The notes under the pieces: generated by a model | Database searches by the model: none | What the model saw: the letters and a program-made list of their open reading frames with translations, nothing else | What the model was told of the DNA's origin: nothing | Source: CAKZLS01 sp963786305 | GTDB lineage: Bacteria > Pseudomonadota > Alphaproteobacteria > Rhodospirillales > Defluviicoccaceae | Assembly (NCBI GenBank): GCA_963786305.1 | Contig: CAWAYL010000009.1 | Location: 176,490 to 240,489, forward strand | Reading direction: 5' to 3' | Length of the DNA: 64,000 bases | Position numbers and translations under genes: made by a program | Shown here: positions 51,575-59,700 of the stretch, in pieces | Layout: every line of letters starts with the position of its first letter | Position numbering within the stretch: the first letter of the stretch is position 1

Positions 51575-52789
51575 ATGGAACGGAGGCGGGGAACCTGGGC
51601 GGTGTGGTTCCGCCGGCAACTTGCTCTCGCCGTCAGCGTTTTGGTAGCGACGGTCGCGGCGCTCGCCGTCGCGGGCGATGAACCCGCCGAGGTTCGGATC
51701 GCCTATCTCGCGCAGGAAATCGAGCGGCCGCCGGCCCTTTCCAATCTCGACTGGCTGGCGCCCGCGGACGATGAAGGACTGCGGGGCGCGCGCCTCGGGA
51801 TCGACGACAACACCACCACCGGGCGGTTCATGAACCAGAAGTTCGTGCTCGACGAAAGGATCGTCCCCGCCGATGGCGACGTGGCGGCGGCGGTTCGTGA
51901 TGTTCATGCGGGCGGCCACCGCTTCCTTGTGACCAATGTGGGTGCGGCGGCGCTCGACGCGATCCTGGCGATGCCGGAAGCGGAGACCATGCTGATCTTC
52001 AACGCCGGTGCCCCCGACGACCGCTTCCGCGTCGACGATTGCCGGGCGTCCATGCTCCACACGCTTCCGAGTCGCGCCATGCTGGCCGATGCGCTGGCCC
52101 AGTACCTGGTCAAGAAGAACTGGAAGAGGTGGTTTCTGGTGACCGGCACGCGGCCGGAGGATGCGCTGTTCGCCGCGGCCGTGCGACGCGCGGCCAAACG
52201 CTTCGGCGGCAAGATCGTCGCCGAGAAGACGTGGACGCCGGACCATGACATCCGACGGATGGCGCAGGCGGAAATGCCCCGGTTCACTCAGGTCGACGAC
52301 TACGACGTGCTGATCGTCGCCGACGAAATGAGTTTGTTCGGCGAATATCTGATGTATCGAACGTGGCTTCCGCGGCCGGTCGCGGGGACGCAGGGTCTGG
52401 TTCCGGCGGCGTGGGACCGGACCGTGGAGCAATGGGGCGCGGCGCAGCTTCAGAAACGGTTCGCAGCGAGAGCCGGCCGGGGGATGAGCGCCAAGGATTA
52501 CGCCGCCTGGGCCGCCGTGCGGTCCATCGGCGAGGCCGCGACCCGCACCGGCTCCGCCGACTTCGAGGCGATGCGGCGCTACATTTCCGGCGCCGCGTTC
52601 GAACTGGGCGGGTTCAAGGGCCGCAAGCTGTCCTACCGTCCCTGGAGCGGCCAGCTTCGCCAGCCCATCCCGGTGACCACGGCGCGCGCCATCGTCACAC
52701 TCTCTCCGCAGGAGGGATTTCTCCATCAGCATACGGAGCTGGATACGCTAGGCTATGATGCGCCCGAGACGACGTGCACGATGAACTGA
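51575..52789 (+). CDS. Substrate-binding protein of the PQQ-alcohol-dehydrogenase-associated ABC system
   Basis: A 404-residue periplasmic binding protein of the branched-chain amino acid/amide type, with a hydrophobic leader (LALAVSVLVATVAALAVAGD). ATG 51575 follows CGGAGGG. The combination IAYLAQEIERPPALSNLDWL, GIDDNTTTGRFMNQKF and HEL/HQHTELDTLGYDAPE-like C-terminus matches the family that accompanies PQQ-dependent alcohol dehydrogenases. The beta-propeller, ABC ATPase and ABC permease typical of the same system follow, but no dehydrogenase, cytochrome or pqq gene is in the window. Confidence 0.82.
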   Translation: MERRRGTWAVWFRRQLALAVSVLVATVAALAVAGDEPAEVRIAYLAQEIERPPALSNLDWLAPADDEGLRGARLGIDDNTTTGRFMNQKFVLDERIVPADGDVAAAVRDVHAGGHRFLVTNVGAAALDAILAMPEAETMLIFNAGAPDDRFRVDDCRASMLHTLPSRAMLADALAQYLVKKNWKRWFLVTGTRPEDALFAAAVRRAAKRFGGKIVAEKTWTPDHDIRRMAQAEMPRFTQVDDYDVLIVADEMSLFGEYLMYRTWLPRPVAGTQGLVPAAWDRTVEQWGAAQLQKRFAARAGRGMSAKDYAAWAAVRSIGEAATRTGSADFEAMRRYISGAAFELGGFKGRKLSYRPWSGQLRQPIPVTTARAIVTLSPQEGFLHQHTELDTLGYDAPETTCTMN

Positions 52790-52826
52790 GCCCGACGCCG
52801 ACAGCGCGTTGGGCTGGGAGGACCGA

Positions 52827-53805
52827 TTGGCTTACCGATACTGGCTGAGCGTGATGCTGACCTTGTGCGGTATTTCCGCCGCCGCCGCAAACCGTTTTCA
52901 TCTCCAACGAAAAAGACGACACGGTATCCGTCATCGATGTCGAGACGCTCGAGGTGGTGAAGACTTTCGACGTGGGCCAGCGGCCGCGCGGGATCTTGCT
53001 GAGCAAGGATTTCTCCAAACTGTATGTCTGCGCCAGCGACGACGATCGCGTCGAGGTGTACGACACGGAAACATTCGAGAAGATCGCGGATCTGCCCTCC
53101 GGCGCCGACCCGGAACAGTTCTATCTGCATCCCAATGACCGGCACCTCTACATCGCCAACGAAGACGACAACGTGGTCACGGTGGTGGATACCGAGACCC
53201 ACGCGGTCATCGCCCAGGTGGACGTGGGCGTCGAGCCCGAGGGCATGGCGGTCAGCCCCGATGGGCGGATCGCGGTCAACACCTCGGAAACCACCAACAT
53301 GGTCCACTGGATCGACACCGAAACCTACGAACTGGTGGACAACACGCTCGTCGACCAGCGGCCGCGCCATGCCGAATTCACCGACGACGGCGCGCTGTTG
53401 TGGGTGTCATCGGAGATCGGCGGCACCGTCGCCATCATCGACGTGGCCAAGCGCGAGATCGTCAAGACGCTTTCGTTCGAGATCCCGGGCATCCACAAGG
53501 ATCGCGTCCAGCCGGTGGGCATCCAACTGTCCTCCGACGGTCGATCCGCTTTCATCGCGCTCGGACCATCGAACCACATTGCCGTTGTCGACGCCCGGAC
53601 ATACGAGGTGACGGACTATATCCTCGTGGGCCGCCGGGTCTGGCACCTGGCGCTCTCGCCGGACGAGAAAATCCTGTTCACCACCAACGGCGTCAGCGGC
53701 GACGTGACCGCCATCGACGTCGAAAGCCTGAAGCCGATCAAGTCCATCAAGGTGGGCCGCTACCCGTGGGGCGCGGCGGTGAAACCTTATACCAAATCTC
53801 ATTGA
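52827..53805 (+). pseudogene. PQQ-system YVTN beta-propeller protein, one frameshift
   Basis: About 325 codons. A TTG at 52827 behind GGGAGG begins a signal peptide (YRYWLSVMLTLCGISAAAA) that breaks frame at the GCAAACC tract (52887-52893); with one base fewer it continues into TVFISNEKDDTVSVIDVETL. The mature protein is a seven-bladed YVTN-type propeller with repeats such as PRGILLSKDFSKLYVCASDD and PEGMAVSPDGRIAVNTSETT. The final codons and stop (YTKSH-stop) come from the inserted element at 53790; removing it restores VKP-TAG four bases before the ABC ATPase start. Members accompany PQQ alcohol dehydrogenase systems; exact role unknown. Confidence 0.82.
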
Positions 53806-54051
53806 TAGGCACTCATTATGATCGTGTTTCACGCTTCCTCGGCAGGAGGGACCGTGCTGGCGATGGGGACCCATCGTCAAACGGCCCGGACGCCCCGAGG
53901 AAGCGCGAAACACGACCCTCCGGGCGGCCTTTCGAGGTTTCCTGACGGCGTCGCGCGGCGCTTATGATGCTCCCGCATCACCGCGCACCACGCTCCTTGC
54001 CGGAAACCTCGAAAGGCCGTCACAATGGGTTCCTATCAACGAGAATTGGTA
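53790..54051. mobile_element. MITE-like element, copy 2
   Basis: A 262-bp copy of the element at 1603, flanked by TTA at 53787-53789 and 54052-54054. The left end reads TACCAAATCTCATTGATAGG and the right end, on the other strand, TACCAATTCTCGTTGATAGG, an inverted repeat of about 33 bp. It separates two genes of one tight operon; without it the propeller stop would lie four bases from the ATPase start. No coding capacity. Confidence 0.88.
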
Positions 54052-54059
54052 TTAGTGCG

Positions 54060-54831
54060 ATGGCGGACGCGTTGATGTCTCCCGAGCCGGCCCTGGAAAT
54101 CGACGGCCTCGGTTTCAGCTACGGCGATCGGTTCGCCCTCGAAGACGTCTCGTTCCGCGTCCATCGCGGCGAATTCACGGCGCTTCTCGGGCCCAATGGC
54201 GCCGGCAAGACGACGCTTTTCTCGCTGATCACGCATCTGTTCGAGAGCCGCCAGGGCCGCATCCGGGTGGGCGGGTGGGATATCCGCGCGGACCCGGGAA
54301 AGGCTCTCGCCACCATGGGCGTGGTGTTTCAACAACCGACGCTGGATCTCGATCTCACCGTCCAGCAGAACCTGCGGTACTTCGCGTCGCTGCACGGCAT
54401 CGAGCGGCGGACTGGCGGACAGGCGCATCGACGCGGAGCTCGCGCGCCTCGAATTGTCCGATCGCCGGGGCGACAAGGTACGGGTGCTGAGCGGCGGCTA
54501 TCGCCGGCGCGTGGAGGTGGCGCGGGCGCTGCTCCACAAGCCCTCTCTCCTGCTGCTCGACGAGGCCTCCGCCGGGCTGGATGTGCCCACCCGCCAACGC
54601 ATCGTCGATCACGTGCACGCGCTGTCCGACACGGATGGGATCGCGGTGCTGTGGGCGACCCACCTCATCGACGAGGTCCGTCCCGGCGATCGCGTCGTGG
54701 TCATGGATGGAGGCCGCATCGGTGCCAGCGGAACGGTCGACGAGGTGAACCTCGCCGCCGGATGCGCGACGCTGGGCGAATCCTTCGGCCGCCTTATCGC
54801 CACCGGTCGCGAACGGGCGCAGGCATCGTGA
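54060..54831 (+). pseudogene. ABC transporter ATPase of the PQQ-associated system, one frameshift
   Basis: About 257 codons. Walker A is LLGPNGAGKTTLFSLITHLF; the Q-loop is VVFQQPTLDLDLTVQQN. After HGIERR one extra base near 54410 shifts the frame; the continuation carries the signature motif (VLSGGYRRRVEVARALL), Walker B (LLLLDEASAGLDVP) and the switch histidine (LWATHLIDEVRPGD). It fits the ATPase found with PQQ alcohol dehydrogenases. Its TGA overlaps the permease GTG. Apart from the shift, all catalytic elements are intact. Confidence 0.85.
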
Positions 54832-55640
54832 CCGCGGGCCGGTATCTTCGCTGCTTCAAGGGCATCCTGGTCCGCGAAGTGCTCCGGTTTCTCAAGCAGC
54901 GGGAGCGCTTTCTCGCCGCGCTCGTGCGGCCACTGGTCTGGCTTTTGGTGTTCGCCGCCGGGTTCCGCGCGGCGCTCGGGGTGTCCATCATTCCGCCCTA
55001 CCAGACCTACATCACCTACGAGGTCTACATCGTCCCCGGCCTGATCGGCATGATCTTGCTGTTCAACGGCATGCAAAGCTCGCTCTCCATGGTCTACGAC
55101 CGCGAGATGGGGAGCATGCGCATTCTGATGATCACGCCGCTGCCCCGCTGGTACCTGCTCACCTGCAAGCTTTTGGCCGGAACGGCCGTTTCCATCCTGC
55201 AAGTCTACACGTTTCTGCTCATCGCCTTCCTGTTCGGCATCGAGCTGCCCGTGGTCGGATACGCGGCGGTGTTTCCGGCGCTCGTCGTTGCCGGCCTGAT
55301 GCTGGGCGCCGTCGGCCTGCTATTGTCTTCCACCATTCGGCAACTGGAAAATTTCGCCGGGATCATGAACTTCGTGATCTTCCCGATGTTCTTTCTGTCG
55401 TCGGCCCTCTATCCGCTGTGGAAGATGCAGGAATCCAGCGTCGCGCTCTACAACATCTGCTCCGCGAACCCGTTCACCCACGCCGTGGAACTCGTCCGTT
55501 TCGCCCTCTATGGCCAGATCAATTGGCCGGCGCTGGCTTATACGGTGCTGGCGCTGGCGGTCCTGCTCGGGTTGGCCATCTACGGTTACAGCCCCGCCAA
55601 GGGCATGATGCGGCGCAAGGCCGGAGCGGGCGGCGGCTGA
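54828..55640 (+). CDS. ABC-2 type permease of the PQQ-associated system
   Basis: A 270-residue ABC-2 family membrane protein with six hydrophobic segments. The start GTG 54828 overlaps the ATPase stop (GTGA). Family blocks include FLAALVRPLVWLLVFAAGFR, FNGMQSSLSMVYDREMGSMR and IMNFVIFPMFFLSSALYPLW. With the ATPase it would form an exporter; its substrate is unknown. It is the last gene before an AT-rich tract and the mobile-element region. Confidence 0.88.
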   Translation: MTAGRYLRCFKGILVREVLRFLKQRERFLAALVRPLVWLLVFAAGFRAALGVSIIPPYQTYITYEVYIVPGLIGMILLFNGMQSSLSMVYDREMGSMRILMITPLPRWYLLTCKLLAGTAVSILQVYTFLLIAFLFGIELPVVGYAAVFPALVVAGLMLGAVGLLLSSTIRQLENFAGIMNFVIFPMFFLSSALYPLWKMQESSVALYNICSANPFTHAVELVRFALYGQINWPALAYTVLALAVLLGLAIYGYSPAKGMMRRKAGAGGG

Positions 55641-55654
55641 CCCTGGTTTTGTTT

Positions 55655-55912
55655 ACTTTTTGTTAACTTCAGGGGCCTTTTTGTTACCGCCGTTACGGAC
55701 CCGTGGCACTTAAGCTCGTTGATATTAAACAATACCCGTCCGACGCCAACGTGAACGGTACACAAAAGTACACAAAAGTTAACATTTTTTCAGGCTACGC
55801 CTTGATTTTCCTAGAAACGCCTTTTCGAGCCAGGTATACAAAAGTTAGCACGATTTCCGTATAGCGCATTGAAAAAATCGATTTTTTGCCATAACAAGAG
55901 TTAACAAAAAGT
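55655..55912. repeat. AT-rich segment bounded by 14-bp inverted repeats
   Basis: ACTTTTTGTTAACT at 55655-55668 is exactly complementary to AGTTAACAAAAAGT at 55899-55912. Related motifs occur inside (ACACAAAAGTACACAAAAGT near 55760 followed by TAACA; TACAAAAGTTAGCAC near 55836). The tract is strikingly AT-rich against its surroundings. It has no gene and separates the ABC permease from the terminase remnant, whose stop lies in the right repeat. It could be a recombination or attachment site, or a bidirectional terminator. Confidence 0.6.
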
Positions 55913-56263
55913 GCGGAGATCGCCGTCGGCCGGGCACGCCGCCGCGCCTCTCACTGGGCAACTCTCCGGGCCACTTTCCGGGCCGGCGTCGCCGCCGGCG
56001 CCCGCCGGCCGCGCGAAAATACCAACTTGCGTTGATAGTGACCCATTGTGATCGTGTTTCGCACTTCCTCGGCAGGAGGGGCCGCGCCGGCGATGGGGAC
56101 CCATCGTCAAGCGGTTTCCGACGCCCCGAGGATGCGCGAAACACGACCCGGAGGGCGGCCTTTCGAGGTTTTCGGACAGCGTCGCGCGGCGCTTGTGATG
56201 CTCCCGCATCATGGCGCGACACGCTCCTTGCCGGAAACCTCGAAAGGCCGTCACAATGGGTCA

Positions 56264-56538
56264 TGTGTGGACGGCCTCTGCGTTGCAAGAAGAAATTGAC
56301 TTGATTGCCACTTCGGTCGGGTGCGGTCATGTGTCCGGCCTGTTGACGCGGCACCTGGCCGCTGGCCCTGATGAAGTTCGCGGATCGGGTCTCAATCAGA
56401 GTCACGTGGTCTGTCCACATGACCCCATTGCGAGGTGTCCCGATCCCCGGCTCGACCGGTTGGCATCAAGTCATTTTCACCCTTGCAAATCTCTGCATGA
56501 TCTCCCGTGGTTGCTCCTGATCCCTCTACAGCGTTTCC
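56264..56538 (-). ncRNA. Candidate guide RNA (bridge/seekRNA) region of the IS1111 element
   Basis: The 275 bp between the transposase stop and the IS end hold no open frame of note and are too long for a simple terminus. Elements of the IS110 family encode a structured RNA that pairs with donor and target DNA; in the IS1111 group it lies downstream of the transposase, as here. The presence of an RNA is an inference from family and position; no fold was computed. Confidence 0.5.
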
Positions 56539-57564
56539 TCAGGCCGCCGCGCCCGGAGCGCGGTAGGTTTCGCCCTTGGCCAGCAAGGCCCAGGCAATAC
56601 GCGCCGTCTTGTTGGCCATGGCGACGGTGACCAGCCGCGGCGGCCGGCGCTCGAGCAGACCGTTGACCCAATCCGCCCCCGGCGCCCTGCTCGCGCGGGC
56701 GGAGCGCAACGTGCTGGTCGCGCCGAGCACCAGAAGGCTCCGGATGTACCGGTTTCCCTGCTTCGATATGCGGCCGAGCCGCTCCTTGCCGCCGCTGGAG
56801 TTCTGCCGGGGAACCAGCCCCAGCCAGGCGGCGAACTCGCGCCCGGAGCGGAAGAACGACGGATCGGGCACGTTCGCCGCGATCGCCGACGCGGTGCGGA
56901 ACCCGACCCCGGGGATCGTCTCCAGGCGCCGGCTGGCCTCGTTGCCCTTGTGCCAGGCCATGATCTCGGCGTCGGCGGCGGCGATCGCTTCCTCGGCCGC
57001 GCGAAGCTGCGCCACCAGCGGCTTCAACGCCGCCTTCGCCAGGGCGGGAATGCTCTCGTCCTCGCCATCCTCGATCACCGCGATGAGATCGTCGATCTTC
57101 TCTTTGCCTTGCGGAGCGATCATCCCGAGCTCGGCCATGTGCGCCCGCAGCGCGTTGACCAGCATGGTCCGCTGGCGGATCAGCAGTTCGCGGGCCTTGT
57201 GCAGCATCAACGCCGACTGCTGGTCCTCGGTCTTGATCGGCACGAAACGCATGGTCGGCCGCGTCACCGCTTCGCAGATGGCCTCGGCATCGACGGCGTC
57301 ATTCTTGCCCCGCCGCACGTAGGCCTTCACATACGACGGCGGCATGATCCGCACCTCGTGCCCCAGCGCCCTCAGTTCCCGCGCCCAGAAATGCGCCGTG
57401 CCGCAGGCCTCCAGGCCGATCAGGCACGGCTCCAGACCGGCGAAGAAATCGCGAACCTTGGCGCGCCGCAAACGGCGGCGGACCACCACCTTTCCCTTGG
57501 CGTCGACACCATGCACTTGAAAGACGTTCTTGGCTAAATCCAGGCCCACTGTGGTAATTTGCAT
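56539..57564 (-). CDS. IS110/IS1111 family transposase
   Basis: About 341 residues from ATG 57564 (MQITTVGLDLAKNVFQVHG); an upstream in-frame start at 57615 is less typical. The N-terminal DEDD RuvC-like domain shows GLDLAKN, LIGLEACGTAHFW and KNDAVDAEAICEAV with its acidic residues; the C-terminal Transposase_20 domain shows LETIPGVGFRTASAIAANVP and the serine region LLVLGATSTLRSARASR. It catalyses RNA-guided excision and insertion in characterised relatives. The gene looks intact, so the element may be active. Confidence 0.93.
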   Translation of the reverse strand: MQITTVGLDLAKNVFQVHGVDAKGKVVVRRRLRRAKVRDFFAGLEPCLIGLEACGTAHFWARELRALGHEVRIMPPSYVKAYVRRGKNDAVDAEAICEAVTRPTMRFVPIKTEDQQSALMLHKARELLIRQRTMLVNALRAHMAELGMIAPQGKEKIDDLIAVIEDGEDESIPALAKAALKPLVAQLRAAEEAIAAADAEIMAWHKGNEASRRLETIPGVGFRTASAIAANVPDPSFFRSGREFAAWLGLVPRQNSSGGKERLGRISKQGNRYIRSLLVLGATSTLRSARASRAPGADWVNGLLERRPPRLVTVAMANKTARIAWALLAKGETYRAPGAAA

Positions 57565-57980
57565 CTCGGACGGCTCCTCTCGGTTGTGGCGTTCAATACG
57601 ACCACCATATGGCACTTCGATGCCGGGGAGCAGGGGCCGTCCACACCATCAGTATCAACGCAGGTTGGTATAGTGCCTTGAATGCGGGCCTGCAGCTCCA
57701 CGGCGCGGGCGGCGGTGTGGAGCTGGTGGTCGACGATCGCCCGGCGGTAGACGGTTTCCAGCTTGCCGATCAGCACCTCGGGGCCGCGGCTGTGCAGCCG
57801 CGCCGTCTCCGCCTCGATCTCGGCGATGCGCCGGGCGATGCGCGGATGACGCAACAACCGGTGGCCGGCCACGTTTGCCCCCTTGGCCGAGTACCCGGCG
57901 GCCCGCGCCGCCCCGGCGGCGTTGGCCAATTCAACGAACCGCCGGCAGAACCGCTCCTGGCGGGCTTTCAAAGAGATCAT

Positions 57981-58398
57981 GGCATCTCCTAGGTTTAATG
58001 ACCGACATATAGGTTATTATGCCTAAACAGCGCTGCTGTCAAGGCCGTCCATACATGACCGCTTGATTGTTGACCCCTTGATCAGTCCGCAGACGCAATA
58101 GCGCTGCCATGTCCGTACTGCGTCCCAAAGCCAACATGCAAGCAGCGCGACGGTAGGTCTCCTGGTGACCCGGTGCTGACTCTCCTTATCACTCGATCGT
58201 TGAACCAGTTTCCGGCACCAGCATCTATCTGAAACCAGCGCGAAAAACGAAATAATATGATATATTTTTCAATGCAAAGTTGACTTTCGTTTTGAACGGG
58301 ATGACAATTTTTGGGTCTGATTTTCCGATCGGACGGTGTCGAAACAAGCATGTAATACCGTCGCCAAAGGCGGCGATGACACGGGGGGAAAGCCTGTC
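57981..58398. other. Region without a recognisable gene
   Basis: 418 bp between the terminase remnant and a small exported ORF. It starts with an AT-rich stretch and includes gaaataatatgatatatt near 58248. Short open frames lack ribosome sites. Nothing else is seen. Confidence 0.4.
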
Positions 58399-58584
58399 AT
58401 GAATAATCGCGGGTCGAGCGCACTCGCCCTCGCCGGGGCGATCGCCTTCACCTTCCTGGCTCAGGCGGGCGAGCATCCCATGAAAGGAAGACAGCGGGTG
58501 GCCGAGAGCTTCTGGCGTGAGGTCTATGGGAAACGAGTGCCGGGTGACCGCGTGTTATTCGGTGTTCGACAGGAACGTTGGTGA
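58399..58584 (+). CDS. Possible small exported peptide upstream of the RTX gene
   Basis: A 61-codon frame starting at ATG 58399 behind a GGGGGGAAAG tract. The first 22 residues (NNRGSSALALAGAIAFTFLA) look like a signal sequence; the rest is basic (MKGRQRVAESFWREVYGKRV). It ends 30 bp before the RTX gene and could be co-transcribed. No family is recognised, and it may be spurious. Confidence 0.35.
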   Translation: MNNRGSSALALAGAIAFTFLAQAGEHPMKGRQRVAESFWREVYGKRVPGDRVLFGVRQERW

Positions 58585-58614
58585 GAGGACATTGACGCAA
58601 GGGAGTAGGCAGTC

Positions 58615-59535
58615 ATGGCACACATTAAAGGAACGCCGGCAGACGAAACCCTTTTAGGCACGCCAAAAAGCGACGTGATCATCGGAGAGGGAGGGAACGA
58701 CGTGGTCTTCGGATTGGGGGGGAACAACCATGTTTTAACCTCGAACGGTAACGACGGCATCGTGACCGGTCTCGGCAACGACGTGATCTTCGCCGGCGAC
58801 GGCGACAACCAGATCAATGCCGACAATAACAGTGACGATCCCACTAATAATCCCTATTCCGGCGAGGACGGCGTCGGCGGCAACGACGTCGTTGTTACCG
58901 GCAGCGGTGACGACCTCATCGCCACGTGGGGCGGCAACGACGTGATCTTCGCGGGCGACGGCGACAACGTCGTGGAAGCCGGCGATGGTAACGACGTCAT
59001 CAGGGCCGGGAGCGGCGACGACGACATCGGCGGCGGCAGAGGTAGAGACGTCATTTTCGCCGGGGCGGGAAACGACGAGGTGAGCGGAGGCGAAGGAAAC
59101 GACGTGATCTTCGCGGGCGACGGCAACGATCGGATCCGGGGCGGCAGCGGTGATGACGACATCAGGGACGGCGATGGCGGTGATCGCATCGAAGGTCGCG
59201 AAGGCGACGACAAGATCTTCCTCGCCGACAACTCGGTCACCGATGATGTCCGTTTTCGGGCGGACGATGACGGCAACCCGGAGGCTGGCTTCGATAGGAT
59301 CTTCCATTTTGACACCAGCCCCCCGGGTGCCGACCGGGGTGATCCGGGAGGCGACCGCTTGGATCTCACGGATTTCCACCTGGCCAGTGCACAGCAGGTA
59401 ATCTTGGAGAGCTATCACGGCGGCACGCTTGTTTCGGTCGATCTGACCGGCGGAGATCCTGGCGGCGCGAATCCGCTTGCCTTGCTCGTGGCCGTCGACC
59501 CGGATGATGTGCCCGACGATGCCATTCTGATTTGA
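58615..59535 (+). CDS. RTX-type calcium-binding repeat protein
   Basis: A 306-residue acidic protein with about a dozen nonapeptide repeats of the GGxGxDxUx kind (GGNDVIFAG, GAGNDEVSGG, GEGNDVIFAGDGNDRIRGGS), which coordinate calcium in a beta-roll. The C-terminus (DRLDLTDFHLASAQQVILES ... VDPDDVPDDAILI) resembles the non-cleaved export signal region of type I secreted proteins. No T1SS genes are adjacent. No enzymatic domain is present, so a structural or matrix role is likely. AAGGGAG precedes the start. Confidence 0.85.
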   Translation: MAHIKGTPADETLLGTPKSDVIIGEGGNDVVFGLGGNNHVLTSNGNDGIVTGLGNDVIFAGDGDNQINADNNSDDPTNNPYSGEDGVGGNDVVVTGSGDDLIATWGGNDVIFAGDGDNVVEAGDGNDVIRAGSGDDDIGGGRGRDVIFAGAGNDEVSGGEGNDVIFAGDGNDRIRGGSGDDDIRDGDGGDRIEGREGDDKIFLADNSVTDDVRFRADDDGNPEAGFDRIFHFDTSPPGADRGDPGGDRLDLTDFHLASAQQVILESYHGGTLVSVDLTGGDPGGANPLALLVAVDPDDVPDDAILI

Positions 59536-59700
59536 TCGTTCAAACGGCGGCAGTGTAAGTCGGGATGATTTGTGGCGGATACCGTGGGGTGTATCTCCGA
59601 TAAGAACGGGCTACGCTGAATGATCGGTTCTGGCTAACATGAGCAGTTCGGCAACGTTGCTCTTGAAGACTTGAAGTTCTGATCGCGGTAGGGACGCGGG

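Larger units (their letters stand above)
56264..57648 (-). mobile_element. IS110 family, IS1111-type insertion sequence
   Basis: A 1,385-bp element with subterminal 11-bp inverted repeats (TGTGGACGGCC at 56266-56276 and its complement at 57635-57645), one transposase gene and a 275-bp non-coding end downstream of that gene. TCA occurs at both junctions (56261-56263, 57649-57651). It sits in the terminal inverted repeat of the MITE-like copy 3. IS1111-type elements are known to choose palindromic targets. Confidence 0.85.
56020..57670. mobile_element. MITE-like element, copy 3, interrupted by IS1111-type IS
   Basis: The left 244 bp (56020-56263, beginning TACCAACTTGCGTTGATAG) and the right 19 bp (57652-57670, ending CAACGCAGGTTGGTA) are the two ends of the same repeat family as at 1603 and 53790. 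The remaining part of the right inverted repeat is cut at ...CACAATGGGTCA by the insertion sequence. Flanking bases are AAA and TAG, so no TTA duplication is visible for this copy, yet precise removal restores the terminase reading frame. Confidence 0.82.
55903..57980 (-). pseudogene. Phage-type terminase small subunit, split by nested insertions
   Basis: The 5' part (57980 to 57671) encodes MISLKARQERFCRRFVELAN and the helix-turn-helix region AAGYSAKGANVAGHRLLRHP of the Terminase_2 family, ending in LQARIQGTI. The 3' part (56019 to 55903) encodes FARPAGAGGDAGPESGPESC to a TAA stop. Joining the flanks of the element at 56020-57670 gives one open frame of about 143 codons. No large terminase or other phage gene is near, so this is an orphan remnant of a phage, gene-transfer or mobile element. 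A family of DNA-packaging initiators is the known function. Confidence 0.72.

Noticed and set aside
53806..54059. Short coding frames inside the MITE copies
   Set aside because: Frames differ between the three copies, lack ribosome sites and contain the terminal-repeat sequence, so the element is taken as non-coding.
56539..57980. Terminase and transposase reading as an intact prophage module
   Set aside because: Only a split small-subunit gene is present; no large terminase, portal, capsid or integrase is in the window.
58615..59535. Periodic DNA in the RTX gene as a possible CRISPR array
   Set aside because: The periodicity is 27 bp, coding, and follows the GGxGxDxUx peptide repeat; no constant repeat/unique spacer pattern exists.
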